Positions 29,108-44,100 of a DNA stretch of 44,935 bases are shown here, piece by piece; the stretch's first letter is position 1, and each line of letters begins with the position of its first letter. The notes under the pieces are model-generated. The model saw only the letters and a program-made list of their open reading frames with translations. It did no database searches and was not told where the DNA came from. The position numbers and the translations under genes were made by a program. Source of the DNA: Christensenella sp. UBA4651 (GTDB lineage: Bacteria; Bacillota; Clostridia; Christensenellales; UBA1242); contig DHMD01000015.1 of NCBI GenBank assembly GCA_002405615.1, positions 1 to 44,935 of the forward strand. Direction: 5' to 3'.

Positions 29108-32100
29108 ATGAGTAAAATTCGTTACATATTGTGCGGAATACTGGTGGTGCTATGTACTTGTGGGCTGATGTTCTCGGGATGTGGCAATTCTATTGACAAC
29201 TTGTCGATAAAATTGACCTCTGGCTCACTAGTTGAGAGCGAAACACAAGGGGAATATGAGTTGACCCTTGTTAAAACGCAAGACGATAATAACAAGGAAT
29301 GGTCTGTGCAAATAGCGGCAGAAGTCGAGGGGTTGGGGGCTGGAATGTCCTCAAAAATCGAGTGGAGTGGTGACAGTCGGTATGTAAACATTGTGGCGAA
29401 CGAAGACGGCTCTATTGCTACTATTACGGGAGTAACCTCTACAAATATCCCTACAATCGTTACGGCTTATAGCGTGGAAAACCGCAAGGCGCAAGCGATA
29501 ATTAAGGTAACGAATATAGTTAAACCTCAGAGTATCTCTGGTAGCAAATATGGAGCGGGAGAGTTAGGGATTCCTTTGGGAACGGCTTTTTCGCTAAAAC
29601 CTGAGGAAGTATTTACCTTTTTGCCAGAAGATGCGACTGTGCCTGTTTATGAGTACACAATAAACGGAGTGGTTGTGAATTCGGACGAGGAATTTACTCT
29701 CTCGGGGGTGGAGGACGGCTATGCTACTCTCACCGCAGCCCCGAAAAACAAAGATGAGTTTACTCAAGAGCAGTTGACGGCGTTGAGTTATACCATCGAT
29801 AGGGTGAGGGTATACAACCCGCTGACCGATGAAAATACGACCTTGTCTATTATGGGGCAAGCGGGCGATGTGGACGAAATTACGCTAATCAAAAATGCAA
29901 AAGACGACAAAAATAAGGCAATTTTGAATGTAACGGCTCCGTCTAGTGTGGAATACTCGGTTTCTAGCCCTAATAACGTAGTCTATGATGAGCGGGATAA
30001 TCCGAGGGGGCAGCTGAGCGTAAAATATGACACAAGGTTAAAGCAATTTACGCTAGTTGGACTCGCTGCAATGGATGAATTTATGCAGGTTGATATAAAC
30101 CTAACGGTGGCTGGGATAAAAAACTCGATGGTTCTGACAAAAAGTTTCTCGGTACGAATTGTGGATTATCCAAATGCGATTGCTGTAAATGGTGTTGCTG
30201 GTAATACCGATGTGGAGTTGCGAGTATTTGACCAGTACAAGGCTGGCGAAGTAGGTACTGAATTGCGACTAAATATCGCCCCTGACAGCAAATTGTATAC
30301 CGACATTACAGTGGAGCTAGACGATGAGGCTGTGGTAGATATGGACTTGGTCGGTAGATTGTTGATAAACAACCAGCCATTTACTGGTACGATGAGTGTA
30401 AAGAGTGGTACGACTATGTACCTAACTAATAACAAGGGGTATGGTCAACTAACGCTAAAAGTTTATGCGGCAGACACTCGTGGAACTGTCGATGAGGTTG
30501 TCCGCAAAATTATCATTAAGTTGGAACAAAGTATAACAAGTATGGAGATTGATAGGGCAAATTTTGATGCAACAACGGGAAATCTCATACTGGAAATTGA
30601 CGAGTACAATGATAGCGTGTCTACGAGTTATCGTGATTTGTTTGTGCGTGTTTCGCCTGAAAATGCTTCTTTTGATACGGTAACGGCGGTGAGTAGCGAT
30701 ACTAGCGTTGTTGAAATTTCGATAGAGGACTATATCAACTGCGAAATCTTGGTGCGGGCTAAAAATATCGGTACTGCCACGTTGAGTTTGGTTGCGCAGA
30801 GTGGGGTAAAACTGACGGTGCAGGTGCAGGTGGTATCTCGGTACAAGGCGACTGCGGTAAAACTCGACCCTAATATGTCCTCTGTAATGTACTGCTCGGA
30901 CTTGACTACGTACAAGTTGATGACAATCTCTAATGATAGAGACCCTGTGGAAACACTGGAAATGGCGTATATTGCCAAGACTGGTAGTGGAAATGGTGTG
31001 TATTTAGTTAATACATTCTATCCTAGTTCAGCGGTTGAGTCTGGAATGGTTGCGTCTGTGGAATTTACTTCGGGCGACTTGTCTATTGCGAGTCTGTATA
31101 ATACCAATTCGAGTATTTACCGTAATGTGTTGACCACGGAGCGTGCTGGGCTAGTTACTTTTGATATGGTGGTACGCTACTACAAACTGGTAGGTAGCAA
31201 CTTGGTATTGGAGGAAGATGTTGTAAATGCTGCATTTACAATTCAAGTATTTGAGCAGATTACTTCGCTCACAGTGAATGAGTCGAGTGTTGAGTTGCTG
31301 GCTGCTGTGCAAAACTTGGGTGCTGGAATTTCGATTGGTGGCAGCACAAGTCAAAGTGCGTACGACTCGGTCAATAGTAGTAAGACTTTGCGTGTTACGG
31401 TAAACCCTACAAACTCGAATGTTTCTGCTGCGAATGCTGTTTGGTCAATCGAGGGCAACACTTCAAAAATTACTTTGAGTACCACAAAAGGTGGGGAAAC
31501 GGTCGTCAGTGTGAAACCTTTGGCTGGTAATGACTTGCGAGTTTCGGCTACTATTATAGTTTCGGTTACCGACCTAAATGGTGTTGCATTTACCCAAGAA
31601 GTTAAGGTAATTGCAAACAAAATTCAGCAGATTACCGAAGTGTATATCAAAAATTATGAGTCATCGCTCAAAAATAACTCGCTGTATTTTGAGTTGTTTA
31701 AGGACGATGGATTTACGCTAGATGTTACGGTCGGGCCTGCTTCTGCGACAAACAAAAATCTAGAATATATTATATTTGACGCAGACTTGTTAAGCAAGCG
31801 TGAGGACGGCGAAAATGTAATTCGTATGTCGGCAGGGAACGGAAAATTCTTGTATTTTAGAATTAAACCTCGTGACCCAACCTCTGATGATTACTCTACG
31901 CAATACTCGTGTAAGACTGCGCAACTCGTGTATGATGAGTCTGCTGGAACATATACAATCAAGCCTAAAAAGGCTGGTTATGCTTTTGCATTTATCATAC
32001 CGCAAGATGTTGCGAAAGTAAAAGTTGATGAGATTACCAACCTTACTGACCAATTGCGTAACGTGTCGGATAGGGCGACTATCAAGCGTTTGCCTATAAC

Positions 32101-35100
32101 TGTTGCGGACGGGGAGTCGGTTTATTACCAACTTTACACACCAGAAGATGTGGCAAGTATCGGTTCGACTGAGGCTGGTTTGTCAAAGAACTATTATGTG
32201 ATGAATACTATTGATATGAGTCCATATATTAATAAGCAGTTGAGTGCAAATAGCAATTGGACTTGGACGCCTATTGGTGATGTAAGTAGTCCGTTTACGG
32301 GTAGTATCCAATCAATGATTTATAATGGCGAGAGTCCTACGCAAAATATCGTAGGTTGGTCGTTGAGTCGTGAATTTAATAGCATTGCTGCGGGTAGTAC
32401 GGTGGACTATCGTAACTACGGAATATTCGGCGTGGTAACTGGTGAAATCAAGAATATCAATATTTACCTCAATACTTATGCGATGAAACAGAGTATCTTT
32501 GTCGGGAGTGGGCTAGTTCAAATTCTCAACCACTATAACTACGGTTTGCTAGTCGGCAGATTGTCTAGTAGAGAAGTTAAAATTGATGACGAAAATACCG
32601 AAATTCAATACGGCAAAATCTCTGATGTTACCGTATACTGCGGAAATCTAACATATGTTTATACGCACAAGCCAACTGATCCAAACACTGGCGTAAGTGC
32701 AAACTTTGGTGTAATTGGTATGACTGACGCTGGGACAATAGTAAACGGCGTAAATGCGACTATTGCGAATGCAAGCATTACCAGCAACGATATGATAGTA
32801 AACTTTGGTGGAATAGTAGGACGCAACTTGGGTGTGATTGGCACAACGGACGAGGTAAATACATACAGCAATTCTAGTGATGTTGTGGCTAATTTGCAGG
32901 TAACATACGACACGAAGAAAACTAGCCAATCAACCTTGGGTAGTGCAGTAGGTCTAAACCTTGGTGTGGTAGGGAATGTAAAATCTGACGGTAAACTTTC
33001 TGCTACGACAAAACTGGTGGTAATCGGTGGTGTAGTAGGTAAGAACACGCTTTTTGTTGATTTAGGTGTGGAGCAGGATTCCGCTGTAATCAATAATGTG
33101 TTGAGTTCGGTCAAAATCAGGTCGGAGTCAGTTGATGCTATTCAAGGCGGTGTGGTAGGCTACAGTATTGGCGGGGAAATTGCAATCGCTTATTACGATA
33201 TTTACGACACGCAGGCTTCCCTTACAGGGGATAATGACAGTATCGGTATTAGGGCGACAGGCTTTACTGGTGGTATTGCTGGTCAAATCATCAATACAGC
33301 TATTAGCTATGCGATAGTTCAGTCGTACGACCTTGACCCAAACACTTATAATATGATTAGTACGGGCGGCTCTATGGGTGGACTGGTAGGTTTCGCCCAA
33401 GGCGGTAGTATTCGCAATAGTTTCGTGAATGCTGGTTTGCGTGGTAATGGCGGAATTATTGCTGGAATTTTGGGGCAGGCAAGTTACACTGGTGATGGCT
33501 CTGTTAGGACAGAAATTAGCGATGTATATGCTCGTGGATATTTGACTGTAAACAACGCTAGCGGTTATGCTATTGCTGGTGTTACTGCAAATTCGGTGAA
33601 TATTGCTAGGGCTTATGTTGACCTAAATAACGATGATTTGACCGCTGCTAACGGGGCTTTATCTGTTGAAAATGTATATATTGTCCGCAGTACTGCGACC
33701 GACACTTCTGGGGCTATTACGATAATCAATCGTGATGAAATGCTAGATAAGGTGGTACTAGAACTCGGATTTGGGGTGGACGCTTGGGCAAAGGATAGCG
33801 GGGAAACGCCTACGAATGCGGGCTTCCCGTACCTACTGATGAATGGCGAAAAATTTGTAAGGCAAGTGCCTAACCAAGTAATACTCACTGCACGCACTTT
33901 TGACAACGTGCTAGATGACGGCAGGATAAATTCTGTACTCAACATAGCAGGCGATACCAAGAAAATAGTAATTATGTATCGTGAAGATGCGGTGTACAAT
34001 TTGAGTGAGTTGTTTGGCTTGACAACCGACCTAAGCCTCGCTCCTGAAAATATCAGTATCAATTTCTCGGTAAATGGCACAAACGTGGTGCAACTGCTGT
34101 CAACTGTAAACTTTGTCAGCACACAAATTAAACTTATCGGTACTGGTACTGCTTATATTAGGATAAACAGTAGCCAAAACCTCCGTGCTTATGACGCTAT
34201 CCAAATTTGCGTGATTGACGGGTATGACAGTGTCGGAATGTTTGACGAAAATGGCGACAGCATTATCGAGGATTTGGGCGAGGGCGTCTACCAAAGGCTC
34301 AAAATAAAGCATAACGGTAGTACGCAAGCCTTTGTAGAATACTATTCGGACGGGCAAAAAGTTAGCGGTATTTCGGGCGGTGTAAAGTTTGTTACTGGTC
34401 TAAAATATGACGCAAACTCGGGCAGTCTAATTACCGCAACGGATAGTAACGGGGCGGTAATTACAAACTATAATATCAGCATTATGAGTTGGCAAGAGGG
34501 CGAGTTTGACGGAAATGCTTGCCTATACTACTACGCTAGCAACAATGACAAAATCGTCCTAACGGCAGTCGGCGATGACAAGGATAGTGCGTTTGTTACC
34601 TTGATAATTCCGTATATCGATGTACAATTCTATATGTTGGACAGCGATAAAAATATTGTTTCCTTGAATAGTTACAAGTATGAAATCGTTGAGCTAAATG
34701 AGATGAGTTTTGATACCCAAATCTACTATGGCGTGTCGGATATCGCTATGGGTGTGGGGGACGGAACTACTATTTTCTCTGGCGAAAAACTAGAATCTAG
34801 CGTAACAATATTTAATGACGCCTATGTGGATACAATGCAGTTGCGTGATTTGTTGTGGTATCAACTCTATGAGGTCGATGAGGACGGCAACACTGCAATG
34901 GTGGCATACTATGACCCAACGCTACCAGCAGCACAGCAAGTGCTAACCAGTAGCGACATATATGTAAACTTTACAAAGATTACATACCTTGCAGAAAGCA
35001 ATGCTGTGATTATAAATTACAACGCAGAATTGTCGCAAACTATGCGTAAAAACCTAACAAGTAGCAAGATTTATAGGATTGTAATCGGTGCAATTGACGA

Positions 35101-38100
35101 CAATGGCGAGAAGATAACCAAGACTGTATCGTTGCAATGGACATTCATTCCGCAAGAGGTTACTCATGTAACGATTTCGCATTTTAGTGATGCAATCAAC
35201 AGTGGTGCGAAACTCACGCAAGCGGGCGATACACCTACAAATACTGTGGTAGCGGGCGAGTATGGTTTATTGCGAATTACTATTTCGCCTGACTATGCTA
35301 ACTTTGACTCAGTAGAGGTAACGAGCAGTGTGGTAAACGGCAGTCCTATGGTGTTTGACCAGAGAGTTTTGGAGATAACGACCGATCGTACGACTGGCGC
35401 TGATGTGTACACATATACCACTTGGCAACAAGGCGTAGGAAATATCACAAACGGGTTGTCGTTGAGTCGGGCTAGTCTGATAAATGGCGACTTTGACGGG
35501 AACTTCTATGTGCGTACCATTTGTTTGAGTACTCTGGAAACTGGCACGCAATTTACTATTACGGTTGCAATTACTGCGAATGGCGAGAGAAAAACATACG
35601 CTAGGACGCTAACCGTATACAAGACGGATACTTTGAGTCTAGAAGGTGAGCATTATAGCGATGTTTTGGGCAATTACATAGTTGCCGCAGGTACAGGGTA
35701 CACTTCGAGCAGTACTTGGACGCAAAACCAAAACCCAATTGAGGTATCTATCGGTGCGGCGTACTATGATGCTGAAATTTCGGTTGATACGGCGAGTGCG
35801 GGGCAAGGTGCTGCGATTATTAGGGAAAATGGCAAATATTACCTATACACTGGTAATGTGGCAAAGGATAATCTGATTACGGTTACCTTGACTGCGAAAC
35901 AGAATATTGGCGGCTTTACATATCGTGCGACAAGGTCGATTACATACGAGGTTGTGGACTTTTATGTGATTACATTGCGTGCGGACGAAGTAATGCCTAC
36001 GACAAAGAGATTTGCGTTTATTGATAACAAGTACTATGACTTTAACTTGTTTGACGGTATTGATAGCACTAATATCAACCAAATCAGCGTGATTACATTT
36101 GACCCTAGCAACATTACTACTTGCAATAAGGTTTTGAACCTAATCAAGTCGCTCAACGGTATCGGTGCTGATGCGTACAACGGTTGGAAGCATAGGGTAG
36201 TTGAGGCGGACGGCAGAATTGCATTTGTCGACCTCGAGCCAAAGACTGACCCTGATGAGAACTGGATTGACAATAACTATCAATTCCTCAGTACTCCTAA
36301 TGGGTACAAAATGGTTAGTAGTGGTATCAGTTCGGGCAATGTATTGCAATTTGAGTTGCTGTATTACTATGACGCAGGTTCGTTTACGCTGACTACCAGT
36401 GCGGCGAATGCAACATTTGGATTGTCTACTGACTATATTAATATGGAGTTTTATCAAGTTACTTCGCAAGAACACCCACAGCCTATCAGGACGCTCAATC
36501 AGTTGATGTCTATGGAAGCGGATATTGACTACATTTTGCTCAACGATTTGACAATTAATGACGCTTGGACACCTCTGAATGTCGCAGTAAAGAGTTTCAA
36601 TGGTAACGGGTACTCAATCAACTTTAACGCTACGAGCATAACTCCGAGCACGGCAAATCCTACGAACTACGGTTTGTTTGGTACGATTGACGCTGCTTCG
36701 GTAATCAAGAATGTAAAAATCGTAATCGGTGCGGACGGCTTGGCTGTAAATGATGATGAGGCTAGCAAATCTGCATTAAACTTCGGTGTGTTGGCTGGTA
36801 CAAACAACGGTACGGTATATAACTGTGAGGTGTACGGGCTAAACAACAAAATGGCGGCTAACGTGGTTGTGGCTAACCCAACAGTGAGTGGTGCTAGTCA
36901 TAGCGTTGCGGGCTTGGTTGCTGTAAACGCTGGTGGAATTACTAATAGCCGAGTATCGTATGTGAGTATCAATGCGGGCGGCAACGTTGCGGGCTTGGTT
37001 GTAGAAAATAGCGGGGTAATTGCAGGCTCGTACTATTCGGGTGGAACAATTACCAACCTATCAGAGTCTGCCGACTTTGCAACTGCTGGACTGGTAATCA
37101 ACAATGCATACGGCGGTATAATTACATCTAGTTATGCTGGTGGTACATACACGGTTACAACGGACGGCGTAACAAAACTAGACACAAGGGAAAGTGTATA
37201 TAGGACTCGTGATGCGACAATTCAATCTGGTGTAACTTCTGCGGGGTTTGTCTACACAAACTACGGAACAGTGAGCGACTGTTACTCGGCTGTGGAGATT
37301 TTCTCTACCAAGATGAGTGGTTTTGTGTTCACAAACTACGGTTCTGGTAAAATCAGCAGATGTTACTCAACTAGCGACCTATCTAGTACAGGTGCGATTA
37401 TCGCTAGTTATCCATTTATCGGTGTAAACAGTGATAACGCTACCCAAAACAACAACTACAACAAGACAGATGGTATTGTAAACTGTTATTACTACGATTC
37501 TGGCTTTGCTAGTACAAGGTTAGAGGAGGCAAAGGCTCTCTCGGAGGCGGACTTCTGCGGTACGAATGGGAATAGCCCATTTGCAGAATACATTTTCTCA
37601 CGGGACGGAGAGGCTGGGTCTGAATTTACGGGCGTTTGGGTGTTTGTAGATGAGGATAACCTGTACTTTACTCCTGATAGATTTGTATCAACACTGCAAG
37701 TCAAAGCGGACGCAAGCATTGACAAACTGTACACAAACTTTGGGCCAAAACTGGTGAGTGCTAGCCTGATTGCGACACCTCGAATGGAACTCGTAAAATC
37801 AGAGGAAAATTCTACGGGCGAAATCGTGCATACTTATACCAACAAATATGGTTCTGTGTTTAGGCAAGAGGACAATGCAGACTACTTTACCGATTATAGT
37901 TATGACCCGATTGTGGTTAGCAATATGACGCAGTTTAATAATGCGTTTGATGTGGCTAGCGACAATGTAGAGAAAGTCGATGATGTGATTTTGAGCGATA
38001 TTAGGATTGTAAATCATCTGACGCAAAGCGACCTAAATAGTGGTGTGGCAATGTACTCGCCAACTGCAAAATACGCAGGAATTTTGGCTGGAAACGGATT

Positions 38101-41100
38101 TACATTCAATAATGTATCGCTAGCAGTCAACAATTCTACGGTAGAATACTATGGTTTAATTGGTAAACTCTGCTATATGCCTAGCAGTGGTGATGATAGT
38201 GTAAGCCACATCGGTACTATCAAAAATTATAGTGTAACACTGTCAAATATCGCTTGTTCTACTGTTACATATGTTGGTGGCTTGGCTGGTTGGGTAGAGA
38301 GTGCTAACCTATACGATGTCAAGGTTACGAATAACTACGGTAGGGTAGTAGGTAACAATATCGTAGGTGGTATCGCTGGTTATGTTACTGGTACGAGTCG
38401 TGTACACACAGCATACTCAAATGTCGGTGTTACGGCAAATTACAGGGCAAATACCGAGAACCTATACAACCTCGACCTAATCAAGGCTCACAATCTAGAT
38501 GTTAGCAAAAAAGTAAATGTTGACACTTTGGGGTATGCTGGTGGTTTGTTTGGCGTGATAGATTTGACTCAATTTGACACTAGCAACCCAAGTTCATCAA
38601 ATACTAATGAGGCTCGTGTATATAATATAAGGAACGACTCAAATGCTAGTATAGTCGGCAAAGTTGCTGGTGGACTAATCGGTGGTGTCGGCGAGTACAC
38701 CGTGGTGTACAAGGCGAACAAGACGGTTGAAGCGGGCGCTCTGATAAAGGGATATGTGTTTGCTGGTGGTATAGTCGGGCAAAACAACGGCTTCATCAAA
38801 TATGCAAACATTACATATACCTCAGAGGTTCAAACACTAGTTGATTCGGCTCGCACAGGGTACAAGACAGAGGCTTATCTCGACCTATTCAGTGCTTCGT
38901 CTAATCCGCTTGCTATCGGTGGTGTTGTGGGACTGAATATCGGTTCTACAAACATAAACTGGCCGGGCGGAACGGTACAGTTGTCTAGTAGCAAGGTCGC
39001 TGTGCGTGATAGTACGGCTGGTAACGCTGGTGGTGTAGTCGGTGCGGCTTATGGTGGAGATATTCGTGCGTGTCTAGCGACTGGTAGTGTGCTGGCTAGC
39101 AAGACGGCTTATGTCGGCGGAATTGTAGGTTATTTGTCTGATTTCAGTGCGGACAATGCGATTTTGGTCGGTATGAATAACCCATTCGGCGAGGCTATGT
39201 CTGCTGGTACAACGGTTGATTATGTTGTGGCGATGAATAACTACCTTGCCGAGGATTATAACTACTACTACGCACTACATACCAATGATAGCAAGGGTAT
39301 CTATGGGGCTGTTGGTGGAATTGTGGGGTATGTGTCTGATAGTTCTCTCATCTATACCACTCACTCGGTGGCTACAAATTCTAGCGACCCATATGCATAT
39401 CTAACCAACCCTACGAACTACTTTGTATCACAAATTAGCAATAGAGTGTTAGCACTCACGCAAACTGCGCCAATTACTAGCGGTACTGGATACTTTAACC
39501 TATATGAGGTAGATGACCAAGGTGCAGTGATTGTAAACTATGCGGTAGGTAAGTACGGCACGGACAATTCTATCAATCTAGGTATCGGTAAGACTAGGGC
39601 ATATATGCTCCAAAACTATGACGAAATTTTCGCTGGTTGGGATAAATACAGTATTGACAACTCGTCTGGTAGCCCTAGCATTATTGAGAAAGATTTGCCT
39701 GCAATTATCGAGGTAAGCACGATAGATGACCTCAAAATAATGTATTGGCACCCAGAGAAAACCTACGTTTTGGTAAATGATATTGATTTCCAAGACTACT
39801 CGGTTACTGACCAAAAGAGGATACTTTCTCCGTTCTTTGCGATAGGTTCAGAGAGTTCGCCATTTACTGGTGAGTTTAGAGGCAAGACCAAATCAGACGG
39901 CACATTACCTGTAATCAAAGATGTATATATCATCAATGCGGGTGCGTCTAGCCTTGGCTTCTTCGGTGCTATTAGCAATGCGAAAATTAGTAATATTGTG
40001 ATAGAAAATATCCATTATAGTACGGCACTCAACAAGAATGCAAAGGCAAATGTCGGTGGACTCGCTGGTGTGGCTACAAATAGTGTGGTAGAGAATGTAA
40101 CAATTCTCAATACGGACACTCAAAATTCTGGAATTTATACTAATGCAAACAATGTCGGTGGTATGTTTGGTAAAATTAGGAGTCTAAATGATGGCGAAAT
40201 GATTATCGAGAGTTGTTATGTAGAAAATAACCTTGTTTTGACGGACAATATCTACTCGGCAGCACAGCAAACTGGTGCGTTTACGGTTACTCTGGGTGGT
40301 TTCGCTGGAACTATCGAGGGCAAAACGACAATCGCTGGGGCTATGGCTGTCGGGCAAATGACGGTAAAATACTCCGATATGACTTCACAGGCGATGAAAG
40401 ACCAAAATGCGAGTGAAATTGAGCATATAGTCGGCGGCTTCGCTGGTCAGATTTCAGGCGATGATGTAGTAGAATCTGGCTGTGTAACTGCGGTAAACAT
40501 TACTCTCGATAATGTGCTATCACACACGAGAGCGGGAGGTTTCGCTGGTGTAATCGGCGGAACAAAGTTGACAAAGGTCGACTCTCACGCAAATATCAAT
40601 GTGAATATGGCTAATATTACGGATACCAAGGTTATGTATGTTGGTGGCTTAATAGGCGAAATGCGTAGTGCTAGTAGCGTGTCGGGCTTTATTGCTGCTG
40701 GTGATATTAGGCTCAATGGCAACTACGGCGTAAACACGCTCAACACTCAGGCTGCCAACCACTATGTTGCGGGAATGGTCGCACATATGGGTAGTTCGGC
40801 TCGTGTAATGAGTGGATACTCTATTGTTTCGGTTATCAACGACACAATGCTAACTAATATTGATATGGGCTTCGGCTCGGGCGATATTAGCGGCGTGAGT
40901 ACGACTGGCTCGGTAAAGGCGGATAAATTCTACGCTTTGACGGCTACTGATAGGGCAAATATTGGACAAAAGAGCGGCGTAGTCAAGAGCGGTGGCGACC
41001 TCGATACGGCTGGTAACGTATTCGTGCGTTACCAAAACGAGAATGATTACTACCGTATTCGCAATGACGCAACCAAAAACGAAATGTTTAACACAACATA

Positions 41101-44100
41101 CAACAAAATGTATACTTTTGGTAGTGGGTTATATAAAACTGCTCCGATTATGATTAGTCAAAATGATAGTTACACGAGTAGGTTTGATAGTATTGACGGC
41201 AGTGAGTATCGTTACTACTTGCAGACGGGTAATATCACATTGACCGAGCAGAACAAATTGTATGGCACAAATACTCAATTGAGTAGTTTCCGTGGTTCGT
41301 ACAACGGTGGTGGATTTACTATCACGCTGCCTGCTCATTTCGATATTAATAGTGTTAGTGTATCGACTGCAAACTGCGGACTTTTCGGCGAAATCGTGTC
41401 GACACAAAGTGAGCCTAGTATGATTCTAGGCGTAGTGATTGACGATGTAATGGTATACGCAAATCTTGGCGAGAGTGTGGAGAACTTCGGCATCTTGGCT
41501 GGTGTGGCTAGTCCGCACACGATTTTTGCTAACTGCTATGTTGCGGGAGAAATCAATCTAAATGTTAGAGGGGCTACAAATATTGGTGGCTTGGTAGGTA
41601 GTAGTGGAGCAGTGTATATAGGCTGTGCTACTGACTTGGTGGCTAATCTGTATGGCGATACTGCGTTTAAGTATGGTGCGATTTTTGGAACGGCAAACGC
41701 CTCGAATACAAACTACACTCTGATTGATGTATATTCTGCTGGTAAAATCAACAACAATGGCTCGCTCGGTGCTGTGGCTGGTATGATTGCCGATAGTAGT
41801 GCGTCTAACTTGTTTGCTCGCAATTCATACACGATGACTGAAATCAACAGCGTTTCGAATAAGACTGCAAATGTTGTGTACTCGCTCGGTGCTATGTCGC
41901 ATAATACGGACGGAATTTGGTATGACGGGAACAATGCGATAAACAAATCTAGCGATGCTTTGTGGGAAACATACAACTATCGTGATAAGCGGGGACAAAA
42001 CTTTGTCGGATCAAATTATGCTGTGGACAGCTCGGTAAACTACGGAATGCCTACACTCAAATGGTTGAGAGAGGATAATTTGGTCGCTTATACAGGTAGA
42101 GGCGTTACCGCAGACCCATATATTATCAGCGCTGCGACACAGTTCGCGTGGATGACGGAGACTGCTAATTTTGGCACTTGCTATGCGTTGGACGATGATA
42201 TTGATTACAAGTTGTTGGCTGCGACTAGTGGTTATACTACGAGAGATTTCAGAGGTTCGCTGGACGGAAATTACAACTATATCAATAACTTGACTGCGAC
42301 TCTATTTGGTACAGTTAGCGGTAGTGTAACCAAACTTGGCTTCGACAAGGTGGCTACGGCTACTGGGGTAATACTCGCTAATAATGTAACTGTTCAAAAC
42401 GCTGTGAGTCAAATCTATGTTAATTCAAACTCTGGAATGGTGGTAAGGAGCGGCTATATCAGCGATAGTTTGTCTACGGGCGCAACTTTTGGTAGTGGTG
42501 CTACAAACTGCTATGCTGGTGCGATTGATAATACAACATACAGTACGCTGAATAGTTCTGTTTGGGTATTTGACGGTGCAAAGTATACGCTCTCTGGCTT
42601 CCTAAAAGACTGCGCAACTTCAGCTAAACCTACTGGCAATTTTGCCGTAGGCAACTTGGGATATGACAATGTTCGCACTATTTCGATGAGCAGCGACCAA
42701 GACTTTTATAATGCAATGTTCTATGCGGGTAACTTCTCGGGTAAATACCGTATTGTAGCGGGCAGTGGATATTCTACGCTCAACCTCAATGGGTACAAAC
42801 TCAATGTGCCTAGTACGGTAACAGAGATTACGGGCATCACGACTATCCAAAACGGCAATTTGTCGAACGCTAGTATTGAGAAATTTGATACAAATACCCT
42901 TACAATAGACAGTTGCGGAATTGTGGGAGATGGTCAGTCGGCTATTCTAGGCGAAAGTTCTAGTAAATTTAGTAAGGTTGTAATCAAGAATAGTAGGTTG
43001 ATTGCTAATCGTGCGGGCGGAATGCTCCTAGATACTATCGACAGCGCTATTGATTTGACACTAAACGATTCGGCTATCTTTGTTGAGGCGGATAATGTCG
43101 ACCTTGTGGCAGGCAATGCGACCGAGGCTGCGAATGGTTACAAGATTACTATCCGTAATGTAGAAATCTATGGCAAGCCTATGCGTGATATTGTGTATGA
43201 CAACAAGGCGGACGGCGGTATCTATGTAGACACTATTTTGGGTGGCAAGATGATGAATAATATTATCAACAACAACACCGCAAATGTTACTCTTGACCTC
43301 AAAAATATGGGGCTTAATGGTAGCGTTGTGGCTAGGAACGGCGGTAATGTTACACTCACTTCTTCGGGGCTGGATTCGGACGGGGCAATGTTTGGCGAAA
43401 ACACTAAGAATATTAGCCTTGTATTGAGTGAAACAGACAAGTTGACCAAAGCGGTCGCTGATACCAACAGTGGTGAAATTACGATTACGGGTAGTAATTC
43501 GATAATTGAGAGTAAAATCGTAACGACAAATAAGGCTGGCGGTAAAATCACTGTTACCTTGACTGATAGCGTAATAAAAAGTCCGTTGGTAGAGAGTAAT
43601 GCAGGCGAATTGGAGATTACGCTCAATGGTACAAAAGGTAGTGAAATAAGTGCTAATTTGGTAAACAGCAACACGGGTAAAATCACTGTAAATTTGACTA
43701 ATACCAAGTTGAATGGCTCAATCGCTACTACGAATGCTGTAAACGGTCAAATTAACTTTGTAATGAGCGGTGGCGCGAATGGCACTCCTGCTGTGGATAA
43801 TAATGCTGGTAGTGTAAATGTAGAACTTGAAAATGCAACTATAAATAGTAATTTGTTCAACACAAATACTGGCACTATCAATTGGAATAAATTGAGCGGT
43901 AATACTATCAAAAATTACTTGATTGATACACAAAATAGTACGGCTATTATGATTATGAAATTGGACTCTGGCAACACTATTAGCCACTCACTTATCAGAA
44001 CCGCAAATAGTAACACAACTTTTGAATTGACTTCGGCGGTTGTTACTACTTATTTGGTAGAATCGAACAACAAAATTATGACAATCACCGCTACAAATTG

